From positions 54,442 to 118,441 of the forward strand of contig NZ_QDAE01000009.1 of assembly GCF_003075455.1 (NCBI RefSeq): a stretch of 64,000 nucleotides of DNA, written 5' to 3'. The notes under the pieces were generated by a model. It did not search any database and was not told the origin of the DNA. It saw only the letters and a list, made by a program, of their open reading frames with translations. This DNA is from Arthrobacter sp. Bz4. GTDB taxonomy: Bacteria; Actinomycetota; Actinomycetes; Actinomycetales; Micrococcaceae. Position 1 is the first letter of the stretch. Each line of letters opens with the position of its first letter. Positions 1 to 8,923 of the stretch are shown in pieces. Made by a program: the position numbers and the translations under genes.

Positions 1-744
1 AAAATCCGGTTCCTGCCAGCCGGGCGCGGTGATTCCTGCCGTGAGGTGCGGGTCCCAGCCCGACGACGGCGCGCCGCGTTCCAGCCGCTGTCCGGCAGCC
101 GTGACGGGGTCGGTGAGTGCCGGTGCAGGGCCAGAGGCGTCCACCAGCATGCCCTGCGGGTGGCTGCCGTAGGCGGTCCCCGCCCACCGTGCACTGTCAA
201 CGGGCAGACCCACATGCTCCAGTTCCTCCCACCCCATTCCCTCGTCATACTGGGCCAGGTCGGTGCCCAGAATCGACTCGATCACAATGCCGGGGTCCAC
301 CAGGAGGCCGTCCATCGCCCCGGCACCAATCTGGACGGCTCCGGCCCCCGGCTCGAAACGCCTGACAGCCACGGCGCCTGAGGTGGTGGGCCAGCCGGCA
401 AAAGCGTAGATGTAGCCGGCAGCGCCGCTGAGGAACAGGTGGGCGGTCACCAGCCGGGTCCCGTGCCAGGTCACCAGGGTACGCCCGCCCAACGAGGGGA
501 TGACGACCGCACGGAAGGTGAAGTCGGTGCGTTCGGCGCGCATGGCCGGCCGGCGCCAGACGCTGAACGGCCGGCTGGGTATGCCGATCTCCTGGTTGGT
601 CAGCCACCGTAGCTGCACGTTCGCCGGCCTGACCTTGAGGGTGCGTGAATACTCTTTCAATCCGCCAAGGGTGCGGGCGTGAACCGCCCAATTGATGGCG
701 ACGCCCTCGGCCTGGAACCGGCGGGAATTGAATACGTAGCTCAT
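1..744 (-). CDS. Unknown protein, partial (runs off left edge)
   Basis: The frame opens with ATG at 744 and stays open for 248 codons to the window edge, so the C-terminus is missing. The product starts MSYVFNSRRFQAEGV and is mostly short beta-type stretches rich in Trp, Arg and Gly (for example LVTWHGTRLVTAHLF). It has no signal peptide and no membrane segment. Its start lies 2 bases after the stop of the 2270-residue gene upstream, so the two are almost certainly co-transcribed and translationally coupled. I do not recognise the family. The coupling suggests a structural or secreted-particle partner of the giant protein, but that is inference only. Confidence 0.8.
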   Translation of the reverse strand, partial: MSYVFNSRRFQAEGVAINWAVHARTLGGLKEYSRTLKVRPANVQLRWLTNQEIGIPSRPFSVWRRPAMRAERTDFTFRAVVIPSLGGRTLVTWHGTRLVTAHLFLSGAAGYIYAFAGWPTTSGAVAVRRFEPGAGAVQIGAGAMDGLLVDPGIVIESILGTDLAQYDEGMGWEELEHVGLPVDSARWAGTAYGSHPQGMLVDASGPAPALTDPVTAAGQRLERGAPSSGWDPHLTAGITAPGWQEPDF

Positions 745-746
745 GA

Positions 747-3700
747 TCAGTCAGTCTCTTCCCACGGCGCGGAGGTGAGTTGGAGGTCGGCGACGGTAAA
801 CGCACTATCTGCGGCCGCCGGGCCGTCGAGATACGTCTCGGGTTGCGCGAGACGGGCCAGGACCAGGGTCAGGCGCTTGCCGCGGGACCCTGGTTTGAGG
901 GAGACCAGGGCACGCTGGCCGCCCGGCCCCATCACCATCCGGTCCACGACTGCGCCAGCGCTGGGCCTCTCAGCGAGCTCCAGCCACCTGCGCTGCACCA
1001 TCTTGTAGCGGCGGTTGCCGGCTACCGCCGAATCCACCTCTTCGACTGCCACCCCACGACTACGCCACATTGGCTCTGACGCATCGATGAGGACAGCTGC
1101 CGGTTGGGGGACCGAGCCCGGCGCCGCAGTTTCCCAGAACACCACAATCTGACCGGATTTAGGCACGCCCATTGGCTCCAGCCCCGCCGCAGTGAGCGCC
1201 TGGTCAAGTTCGGCGCCTTCCGGAGGGCGCGCCGCGAAGGATGCGGCAACGGTCTGCAGCGCCGCCGGCGCAGCGTACCGGTGCACAATCTTGGCGTCGG
1301 CGAACGACCCACTGAACTCTTCGACCGAGGCGTAGGCGCCGGTGCTGAAGGAGCGGCGCCAGATCACCTCACCCTGCGCGCCGTCGGGCGCCGTCAAATC
1401 GGCGGTTTCCACATCCATGATGTAGTCGGTGTAGCTCTCAAGTTCCACTCCCACGGTTTCCACCGAGTGCCTGACGCGTTCCTCATCCACGGGGATGCAA
1501 CTGCCGGTCAGTACCCCAGCCAGCGCCTGCTCCCAGGGTGATAGGACCGCCGCCGCGACGAGCTCCGGGTTGTTGCCTCCGGCTGCGGTCCAGGGCCGCA
1601 ACACCAACGGGTGGACGAAGCCGGGTTTCGCCTGGATGGGGCGGAAGGCTGAGGACCGCAACCGCACCTGAAGCCGTTTGCCGTAGGCCGCGAACATCCT
1701 GACCACGTTGGTGGTGCCGAAAATGATCTTGATGGGTTCCCCGGTGGGAAAGTGCTGCTCACCCTCCTGCGGGGTGCTGCCGAGGATCCAGGGGTCGAGT
1801 CGCCGGGGTGGCAGGTTGTCGGTTCTGAAGAAGAACTGCTGCGGGGAACTGGCGACGTCGACGGCCGTTCCATCGGTCCCGTCGGGAAGGACGGGTCGAG
1901 CCTGCACGGAGTACCCGACTGTTGCGCGGTAGACGGTGTCGGGGTGGAGCAGCGCGTGGTCGTCCGTGTCGCCGCCGAGGACATTGGCGACCGCGGCCTG
2001 GCGGGAGTCGCGTTCGGTCTGGTCCCAGTCGAAGCGCAGGAACTCGGCGGTCCGGGTCAGTTCGGTGCCGGCCAGATAGTAGCCGCGGGCGTCGAGGCGC
2101 TCGTTGATTGAATCCTCGGGTGGCATCCCAATCTGAAGGTGGTCAGCCTTCACGCCGCCCTTAACCTCAACGACGACGGGGAAGTACCCCAGCCGGGTCA
2201 TGGCCGTGGCTTGCTGGCTGAGCAGGAACGTGTCCGCACCCCAGGGTCCGGCAGCGTCGGTCCAGCGGGCGGGGAGAGTGGTGACGGCGGGGGTGACAAC
2301 GTCCCTGGAAAGTTCATTTTCCTCGGCGTCAAAGGCACAGACCACGAGTCCGCCCTCCAGCAACTCTCTGCGCACCAGCAGATACAACACCACCGCGGTG
2401 AAGGGGCCGGTGCGCAGCACCACCGCATTATCGAGTGGCCCCGGCTGGAATCCCGCGGCTTTCCAGCCCTCGTGGATGTCTTGTTTCCGCTCTTCGTCAC
2501 CGTGGTGCATGGGGTCACGGGCGTCGTAGACGGGTGCAGCGAGCGCCCGGCTGGAACATTTGGCGCGGCCCTGCTTGATCGGAACACCATCCAGCAGTTG
2601 CGCCCGGTGGACGGTGAGGTCGGGGTCCGGGTTGGTGACCACATCGCCCCAGTCGACGCGAGGCAACACCGTTTCCTCTGGCTCCTTGCCTCCGAGGGCC
2701 GCGAGGACCGGGTTGTTGGCCTCGACTGATCCGTCCAGTTCGGGACGACGGGTGTCCGCCCGGTTGGCTTCCCTGACCTCCGGGCAGGTCACGGCGAGCC
2801 CCTCAACCTGGGCGGGGACGACGGCGAGGAGACTGTCGACCGAGAAGTCGCCCGAGCGCCAGCGCTCGGTCACGGTCAGGTGGTTGTCCGGCGGTATCGA
2901 CCGGTGGCTTCCCGGCGGGTCCGGCCAGGGCAGCCCGGTAAGGTGCCAGCCGGCCTCGGATGGCCCCAGGGGTTCGCCGAGGAAAGTGAACAGGACCGAC
3001 GTCGGCGGGGCAATGGGATCACAGATGGTTCCCCAGCTGTCGGTGACCGTCTCCTCGAGCGAGTACCCGGTTTCGACTGCCTTGGGGGTTCCCTCCGGGA
3101 GCCAGCTCAGGAGCGCCAGTTGGGCCGACAGGGCCGTGTCGCCACTTTTTTGCTCCCACCAGGTAGCCGGTGTCGATCCGTCGGTGAATCCCCCCGGCAG
3201 CACACCGCCGTCGGGGCCCACCGGGTCGAGCTCCACTGAGGTCAGGGTGAATTTATAGGACGCGGATCCTTTCTTGACCCATCCCCCGGGAGCGACTCCG
3301 GTGCTGCCGGCCAGCACCTCGCCCTTGAACCGAACTGCCGGATCGGCGACCGGGGGCAGGTTCATCATGAGTACCGGAATGGCGTCCAGGGGAACACCAT
3401 TCTCGGGGTCCACCGCGGCCAGGGATTCGGCGGCGTCGGCCAGGCCGCTGTCGATCGGTTTGTCGACGCCTGAGCCCTGGACTAGCGCCGGTGACCTGCC
3501 CACCAACTTGAGGATTTCGACCAGCGGCGGCGGGGGCGGGGTCTGGATCGCCGTCTCGCCAAGTTCAAAAGTGACGCAGCCCTGCACGGAGAAGAACAGG
3601 AACTTCACCCGTCCGCAGATCTCGCCGCTGATGCGTGACACCTTGGCCGGGTTGCCGCCGATCATCTTCTCCCCCACGAAGACGTCCAGCTTGGCCCAGG

Positions 3701-6700
3701 CGCTCACCTCAATGATGAAGAGGTGAAGGCTGCCCCGGACATACAGGATCCCGGCGAGGCAGAACGGGTCGAACCCCACCACCGCATCAAAGCCGGCAGC
3801 GAGTTCGGCGTAGAGGCCGCTACTGCGGTCCCCCCATTCAAACGAGACGTGGAGGCCGGTACCGATGGAGAATCCGTAGACTTCGGGCAGGTTGTCCAGG
3901 GCAAGCCCGTTGCCGGAGAGCATCAGGTAGCCCGTGCCGTCGAACACCTCAAGGATGTTGGCGTGGATGGGGCTGCGCTGCCGGCCGAGGTACAGGTGCC
4001 AGTCCGCCACATCGGTGAAGTTGAAGAAAGCTTCGACCGGGATATGGAGTTCCAGCAGCGGTGAGATGTCGAAGTCAATGGAAATGCCGATGGTGAGAGT
4101 CCCGCGCCCCATGTCGAGGTCGATGACGGCCAGGAAGGTGCCTTCGGCGTTGCCGCCCAGGTTCGGCATCACGGCCAGCAGCTTCGCCTTCATGATCAGC
4201 AGTAGCCGCGGGCCGGGCAGCTCCAGCATGATCAGGCCCTTGAGGTTGAAGATGACGCTGCTGCCCATGGTGCCGAGGATTGCGCCAACACCAAAGGCCC
4301 AGGTGTTGACCTCGGGCTTCCAGAACTCCAGGTTCAAGGGGTTTCCGCCGGTGGCCCGGAGCCAGGCCAGTGCGGGTGCCATGTTGGAGGTGTCGATGTC
4401 GGTCAGGTCGCGTGCGTAGTTCATGGCGAACAATCCCATGAAACCGTAGATCCCCAGGCCGCTCTGCCCCAGCGGGATGGCGACCGGGAACTCGACCTCA
4501 AGTGCGACGATCACGCCGGTGGCCGGTCCGCCGTCCTCCTCGCTGATGTTCGCCACCCCCACCCCTGCGGCGATCCGCACCGACACGGGAACGATGGTCA
4601 GGTCCAGCTGCCCCTTTATCTCGCTGTCGTTCATTTCCAGGTAGCCTTTGCCAGCGATGGCACCCGGAATGTCGATGGAGGCGCCGAAAGCGGTGATCGC
4701 GAAACTGAACGGTTCGAAGGCAACCCGCAGCCGGGCCCGGTCGATGCTGACGACGCCAAGGTCGACGGCGAAACCCAGGTCAATCTCGAAGATGAGGGGA
4801 TTGTTGCGTGCCACCCGTGCGCCGAGTACCTGCAGGAGCTCGCCGAGCGGTTCGGCAATCTTCAGCCCGCCGGGACCTGCCACCTCGATGGAATAGCCCT
4901 TCGCTGCGTCAAACACCGGCCGGAACTGGAACGGCTGACCGGCAGCGCCGTCCCCGAGCCTGATGCCCACCGCCTTGTAGCGTACCGAGAGCGGGGCCTC
5001 ACGGGTGATCTCGACGAGACCAGCGATGTCCATCGAGATGGCCGCCTCGACGTCGAAGAGCACCACCAGTTCATTGGCGCCGGGGACAGCGTTGAGCAGG
5101 ATCTCGCCGCCGTGCCACACCACCCTTTCGGTCTTAACAATCTCCGAGGAAGCAATGCCCGCCGGGATGGCGAGCATCGCGGCGGTGACCCCCATCTGGA
5201 CGATGGCCCCCTCGTTGGCGACCGCCCCTGCCGTCTCGGAGAGCAGCGGCATCAGGACCACTGTGGCGCCGAAGAAGTCCAGCCCGAACTCCGGTGCCTG
5301 CAGCGCCTCTCCCGGCCGGATCCCCCACAGGTAGAGTCCGTCGGTGTCCTGGGGGTGGGCCCCATACTGGGCGGTCATCCTCACGGAGCCAACAGCCTCG
5401 TCGATTTCGATCAGGAACCGGATTCTGATGATGCCGTCGGCGGGGTTGCGGCCGATGGCCCGGGCCGCGCTGAGCTCGCTCCCCGGGGTCATCTGCCCGG
5501 CTAGCCGGTTCTCGGCGGCGGTCTGGATATCGAACTCTCCGAACACTTCGCAGGAGACGAAAGTGTTCCTGACGATTCTGACGACTGTGCCCAGTTTCCG
5601 GAACCAGGAAGGCGGGTTGGTGCGGGTGCCGGGGTCGGCGTCGGGGGTGGTCAGATCGGTGCCGGGGCCGGTGGCTTCCTCCCGCCACAGTTCCGCCGTG
5701 ACCAGCGTGTCCCCGGTGCTCACTGGCGGCCAGGTCGCTTCCGCTTTCCAGAAGGTCCGCCGGACGTCGAGGGCTGGCCCCTGCCCCGTCCACCCCGACA
5801 TGTCGGCGGCAGCGGTGATCACCGGGTTCCTGCCGGTGAGTGCGGGCTCCTGGCAGAGCCGTTCGATGCGAAGTTGGAGGGCATCGGCGCGGCGCCGGGC
5901 AAGCCGTTCGTTGTATTGGCGGACCGTGGGTGTGTCGGTGCCCTCGAAACTGGCGTACCCGCTGATGGAGATGGGGTGCCCGGCGGGGAGCGCCGCGAGG
6001 AGCGGGCGGAGCGTGTCGTCGGAGTCGGTGCCCTGCGTCCAGGGGGTGGCGGCACCCGCATTGGGTGCCGGGGCTGACCGGCTTGGCGCCGCGGATTCGG
6101 CTCCCGGGTCCGGTGTGTCAAAGCGGTAATAGGCGGTGGCAGCCCCCACGGTGGTGGTCCCGGGAAGCCTGGCCTGTACCGAGAAGCGTTGGCCCGGGCC
6201 GACGTTGACGGACAGCGTAGCGCCTGTCGTTGGCGCACCGCCGTCGACCCGCCATTCGGTGGTGGCCGCTGTTGCCGTGTCGACGTCGAGAGTGAGGACA
6301 ACCGTCGTCGTCGTGCCCGCGACGGTTTCAGAGTCGACGCGCAGGCGCGGCGAGGCGGCCGGGACGGTACCTGTGGTGGTGCTGACGGTGCGAAGCTGGG
6401 CGTTGGTACCACCGCCCGGGACCGTGGCGAGGGCCGACGTCGTCAGGGTGAGGGTGGCGGTCTGTGGAGTGCCGCTGGTGTCCCTGACGGTGATGACGAT
6501 GTTTCGGCTCGCGTCGGTGGAGAGATCGATGTCGGTGACCCTGCCGGCCGGCTGTGCGACGCCGTCGACGGTGATGGTGAAGGTGTAGGGGGCCAACCCG
6601 CCTTCAACGTCGGCGACCATCCGGGTGAGAGGGGGCAGGGTGACGGTGCGGGTTCCGCCGGTGCCGACCGGCGAGTAGCAGCGCCCGGCCGCATCGTAGA

Positions 6701-7559
6701 AGCGCGCCCCGAGTTTGAGGGCTCCTGCGCCCTGGTAGGCGACGGTCAGGTCGAAGTCCCCGGACACCCCGGAGGTCGCGCCGAAGCCGATGAGGAGGTT
6801 TTTGGCACCGGCGTCCACGCAGAGGTCGCGGGCGCCGTTCGGAGCCACGAAGAGCCGGATTTCTGGGAGATAAAGGCCCTGCCATTCGGCGCCAAGGTTG
6901 AGCAGGTCGAGGACGTCGGGTGGGGTGGCGTCACCGGAGAGATCGAGCATGCCGGAGCGGAATCCGAAGCCGACCACGTCGGTGGACCCGATGAACGCGA
7001 ACGGAGGCTGCATGGTGACGAAGGAGGCAATGGCGGGATCGTCGGTGCCGGTGTCGCCGAGGCCCAGGAACCTGGCGTCGGTGCCGCCGTCGTCGCCGAA
7101 GATCTGGAAGTCGACGTCCGGCAGGGTGAACGTGAAGTCAGGATTCTGCGGATCCGGGACCAGCTCCCCCGGGCTGGGATGCTTGGCTCCGCGCAGGAAC
7201 GGGGCTTTCAACACAATATTGCTCAGGCTCAGGTCGAGGGTGAAGTCCTCCCCGCCCAGTCCCGGGACCTGCAGTTCGAAGGTGAGGGTGGTGTTGCGGA
7301 CGTCAATCCACGAGTTTTCACCGAAGGCGTCCGCTCCACCTGCAGTCGCGGCGGGGGTCCAGACCAGACGTTTGCTGACGACGTCGACGCCCAGTTTCAG
7401 CCCGGCAGCGAAGGACACCGAGCCGGTGACGGTCACACCGCCGGGGTTCGAGGGGGTTTGCTGATCGTCGACGGTGAACTCGTCGAGGGCTTCCCCGAAA
7501 TCCCCGAGCTCCGTGCCATCACCGAGCAGGGGTGTGAGTGTATCCAGTAGTGAAGGCAT
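747..7559 (-). CDS. Giant beta-rich protein with OmpA-like segment (DUF6603-like?)
   Basis: A 2270-residue protein starting MPSLLDTLTPLLGDG, with RBS AGGAG 8 bases before ATG. It has no signal peptide, lipobox or clear transmembrane helix. Seen in order: an N-terminal beta-rich part; about 310-460, short Ig/PKD-like modules rich in Thr and Val; about 500-570, an OmpA C-terminal-like segment (ISGYASFEG, then YNERLARRRADAL) in which the usual peptidoglycan-contacting Asp after GH is replaced; about 850-1400, long alternating-hydrophobic strands with Gly turns resembling the DUF6603 class of giant bacterial proteins (a recollection, not a search); then a mixed C-terminal half. The next gene follows after 2 bases. 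Function is unknown. Size, beta repeats and a peptidoglycan-binding-like segment suggest a cell-envelope, particle or contractile-injection-associated role. Confidence 0.85.
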   Translation of the reverse strand: MPSLLDTLTPLLGDGTELGDFGEALDEFTVDDQQTPSNPGGVTVTGSVSFAAGLKLGVDVVSKRLVWTPAATAGGADAFGENSWIDVRNTTLTFELQVPGLGGEDFTLDLSLSNIVLKAPFLRGAKHPSPGELVPDPQNPDFTFTLPDVDFQIFGDDGGTDARFLGLGDTGTDDPAIASFVTMQPPFAFIGSTDVVGFGFRSGMLDLSGDATPPDVLDLLNLGAEWQGLYLPEIRLFVAPNGARDLCVDAGAKNLLIGFGATSGVSGDFDLTVAYQGAGALKLGARFYDAAGRCYSPVGTGGTRTVTLPPLTRMVADVEGGLAPYTFTITVDGVAQPAGRVTDIDLSTDASRNIVITVRDTSGTPQTATLTLTTSALATVPGGGTNAQLRTVSTTTGTVPAASPRLRVDSETVAGTTTTVVLTLDVDTATAATTEWRVDGGAPTTGATLSVNVGPGQRFSVQARLPGTTTVGAATAYYRFDTPDPGAESAAPSRSAPAPNAGAATPWTQGTDSDDTLRPLLAALPAGHPISISGYASFEGTDTPTVRQYNERLARRRADALQLRIERLCQEPALTGRNPVITAAADMSGWTGQGPALDVRRTFWKAEATWPPVSTGDTLVTAELWREEATGPGTDLTTPDADPGTRTNPPSWFRKLGTVVRIVRNTFVSCEVFGEFDIQTAAENRLAGQMTPGSELSAARAIGRNPADGIIRIRFLIEIDEAVGSVRMTAQYGAHPQDTDGLYLWGIRPGEALQAPEFGLDFFGATVVLMPLLSETAGAVANEGAIVQMGVTAAMLAIPAGIASSEIVKTERVVWHGGEILLNAVPGANELVVLFDVEAAISMDIAGLVEITREAPLSVRYKAVGIRLGDGAAGQPFQFRPVFDAAKGYSIEVAGPGGLKIAEPLGELLQVLGARVARNNPLIFEIDLGFAVDLGVVSIDRARLRVAFEPFSFAITAFGASIDIPGAIAGKGYLEMNDSEIKGQLDLTIVPVSVRIAAGVGVANISEEDGGPATGVIVALEVEFPVAIPLGQSGLGIYGFMGLFAMNYARDLTDIDTSNMAPALAWLRATGGNPLNLEFWKPEVNTWAFGVGAILGTMGSSVIFNLKGLIMLELPGPRLLLIMKAKLLAVMPNLGGNAEGTFLAVIDLDMGRGTLTIGISIDFDISPLLELHIPVEAFFNFTDVADWHLYLGRQRSPIHANILEVFDGTGYLMLSGNGLALDNLPEVYGFSIGTGLHVSFEWGDRSSGLYAELAAGFDAVVGFDPFCLAGILYVRGSLHLFIIEVSAWAKLDVFVGEKMIGGNPAKVSRISGEICGRVKFLFFSVQGCVTFELGETAIQTPPPPPLVEILKLVGRSPALVQGSGVDKPIDSGLADAAESLAAVDPENGVPLDAIPVLMMNLPPVADPAVRFKGEVLAGSTGVAPGGWVKKGSASYKFTLTSVELDPVGPDGGVLPGGFTDGSTPATWWEQKSGDTALSAQLALLSWLPEGTPKAVETGYSLEETVTDSWGTICDPIAPPTSVLFTFLGEPLGPSEAGWHLTGLPWPDPPGSHRSIPPDNHLTVTERWRSGDFSVDSLLAVVPAQVEGLAVTCPEVREANRADTRRPELDGSVEANNPVLAALGGKEPEETVLPRVDWGDVVTNPDPDLTVHRAQLLDGVPIKQGRAKCSSRALAAPVYDARDPMHHGDEERKQDIHEGWKAAGFQPGPLDNAVVLRTGPFTAVVLYLLVRRELLEGGLVVCAFDAEENELSRDVVTPAVTTLPARWTDAAGPWGADTFLLSQQATAMTRLGYFPVVVEVKGGVKADHLQIGMPPEDSINERLDARGYYLAGTELTRTAEFLRFDWDQTERDSRQAAVANVLGGDTDDHALLHPDTVYRATVGYSVQARPVLPDGTDGTAVDVASSPQQFFFRTDNLPPRRLDPWILGSTPQEGEQHFPTGEPIKIIFGTTNVVRMFAAYGKRLQVRLRSSAFRPIQAKPGFVHPLVLRPWTAAGGNNPELVAAAVLSPWEQALAGVLTGSCIPVDEERVRHSVETVGVELESYTDYIMDVETADLTAPDGAQGEVIWRRSFSTGAYASVEEFSGSFADAKIVHRYAAPAALQTVAASFAARPPEGAELDQALTAAGLEPMGVPKSGQIVVFWETAAPGSVPQPAAVLIDASEPMWRSRGVAVEEVDSAVAGNRRYKMVQRRWLELAERPSAGAVVDRMVMGPGGQRALVSLKPGSRGKRLTLVLARLAQPETYLDGPAAADSAFTVADLQLTSAPWEETD

Positions 7560-7602
7560 TGCCCAGCTCCTCAGCGGATATCCAGCACGTCAGAATGGAA
7601 CG

Positions 7603-7631
7603 ATTATGGACCCGCAGTAGAAACTCGACAA
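7603..7631 (-). promoter_or_regulatory. Sigma-70-type promoter of the giant-protein operon
   Basis: Read on the minus strand: -35 TTGTCG (7631-7626), a 17-base spacer, and -10 CATAAT (7608-7603). The start codon is at 7559, giving a leader of about 35 bases that contains AGGAG. Four of six and five of six positions match the consensus. Confidence 0.55.
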
Positions 7632-7646
7632 CCAAAACTCTTGGTT
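7630..7646. promoter_or_regulatory. Dyad AACCAA-N5-TTGGTT at the -35 box
   Basis: A perfect 6-base inverted repeat with a 5-base spacer lies in an AT-rich patch and overlaps the upstream edge of the -35 box at 7626-7631. It is placed as an operator would be. No regulator gene lies next to it in the window. Confidence 0.4.
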
Positions 7647-7708
7647 ATTCAAAACGTATGTGTTAATTTATTCGATTGTATTTTTGGGCCGGCCCTTTGG
7701 GGTCGGGT

Positions 7709-8782
7709 TTAGCGGGTCGGGCGCAGCGTGTCGGCCAGCAGCGGGACGTTGCTCTCCTCGCCCAGGATCAGTGCGGCCGCCAGTTCAGCAATCCCCGACG
7801 ACGTCTGGAAACCGTAGCCGCCCTGGCCAGCCAGCCAGAAAAACCCGGCGGCTTCGGGATCAAACCCGACCACCGGCAACCCGGCTTTGGTCGAGGTTCG
7901 CAGCCCGGTCCAGGCGCGGTCGATTGAGGTGATTCCCAGGGTGGTCGCCTCATTCAACCGGTGCAGTAACGCCGTCAGGTCGGCGGCGACCGGTTGGGCG
8001 TCCTCGGGAACGCTTGGCACCGATTCGCAGGGCGAAATCAGTGCACCTGCCCCTTCGCGCCGGAAATAGAAGCTGTCGTCGGCGGCCGCGACCATCGGTG
8101 TTCCCGGTGCCAGCTCGCCGGTCATGCGCACGACGGCGGCGGTCCGGCGGTAGGGCCGGAGCCCCTGGATTTCCACTCCGGAGATTACCGCAACCTCATC
8201 GGCCCACGCCCCCGCAGCGTTCACGAGGACCGCTGAATGAATGGCGTGCGCGCCGGCCCCGACATTCCACCCGTTTTTCAACTGTTGGGCCGAGTGGATC
8301 TTGGCCCCGGTAAGGACCGTGACACCGGCGCCGAACGCTACCTGCCGGTGGTGGTCGATCAGGGCAGCGGAATCGAGCCCCACCGAGGTGGTGTCAATGC
8401 CCGCGGCGGCGAACGTTTCCGGCCGGAGCTGCCGGCACAGGGACAGCGCTTCCTGGTGGCTGATCGCGGTCATGGCGCCACTGGAGCGTTCAGCGACGTC
8501 CTGCTCGGATCCGATCAGCATGAAGCTGCGCGGCGCGAGGAGTTGGAGGTTGTGGTCTTTTTCGGTGGTGCGCAGCAGGTCGAGGGTGCGATTGGTGAGC
8601 TGCTGCACCGCGGGAGGTCCGTAGCTGGGGATGAGTTGCCGGGCTGATCTGGAGGAGGCGTGGTAGGCGAGCTCCTGTTCGGCCTCCACGAGGACCACCG
8701 TGCAGTGCCCGGCGAGCAGCGAGGCCAGGGACAGCCCGGCGATGCCGCCACCGACAATCAGAACATCAGCGTTGAGTGCCAT
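7709..8782 (-). CDS. FAD-dependent D-amino-acid (D-arginine-type) dehydrogenase-like oxidoreductase
   Basis: A 357-residue DAO-family flavoprotein. The N-terminal FAD motif VGGGIAGLS lies at 10-18, and the body has VLVNAAGAWAD and a C-terminal FFWLAGQGGYGFQTS block. The pattern follows DauA of Pseudomonas (oxidation of D-arginine and other D-amino acids to 2-oxo acids): Tyr54, the Arg in LRPYRRTA, the Tyr in DSFYFRRE and the Arg in WTGLRTS sit where DauA has substrate contacts. The position of DauA His48 is Gln49 here, so substrate range may differ. It is cytoplasmic. It follows tdh-kbl on the same strand, with a hairpin between, so it may be a separate amino-acid catabolism transcript. Other DAO members (glycine or sarcosine oxidase type) cannot be excluded. 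Confidence 0.8.
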   Translation of the reverse strand: MALNADVLIVGGGIAGLSLASLLAGHCTVVLVEAEQELAYHASSRSARQLIPSYGPPAVQQLTNRTLDLLRTTEKDHNLQLLAPRSFMLIGSEQDVAERSSGAMTAISHQEALSLCRQLRPETFAAAGIDTTSVGLDSAALIDHHRQVAFGAGVTVLTGAKIHSAQQLKNGWNVGAGAHAIHSAVLVNAAGAWADEVAVISGVEIQGLRPYRRTAAVVRMTGELAPGTPMVAAADDSFYFRREGAGALISPCESVPSVPEDAQPVAADLTALLHRLNEATTLGITSIDRAWTGLRTSTKAGLPVVGFDPEAAGFFWLAGQGGYGFQTSSGIAELAAALILGEESNVPLLADTLRPTR

Positions 8783-8828
8783 GCCTGCAGCCTACCCGGC
8801 GGCCCGGGTCGATTCCGGGAAGACAGCA

Positions 8829-8869
8829 GTTCGGTGAGCAATACGGACGCCGGGGGCGTGTCACCGAAC
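8829..8869 (-). terminator. Extended hairpin downstream of kbl
   Basis: Arms GTTCGGTGA (8829-8837) and TCACCGAAC (8861-8869) enclose a second stem ACGCC/GGCGT (8847-8859). It begins 54 bases past the kbl stop and precedes the next minus-strand gene. There is no U-tract, so termination is inferred from position and stem strength. Confidence 0.5.
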
Positions 8870-8923
8870 CGGGTTCACGACGCCGGCCGGGCTGGCTGGT
8901 GCCGGGGCTGGGCAGTTCGCCGG

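Noticed and set aside
6189..7550. Plus-strand open frame of 453 codons opposite the giant protein
   Set aside because: Gly/Glu/Val-rich translation without motifs, fully antisense to the 2270-residue gene, typical mirror frame of GC-rich coding DNA.
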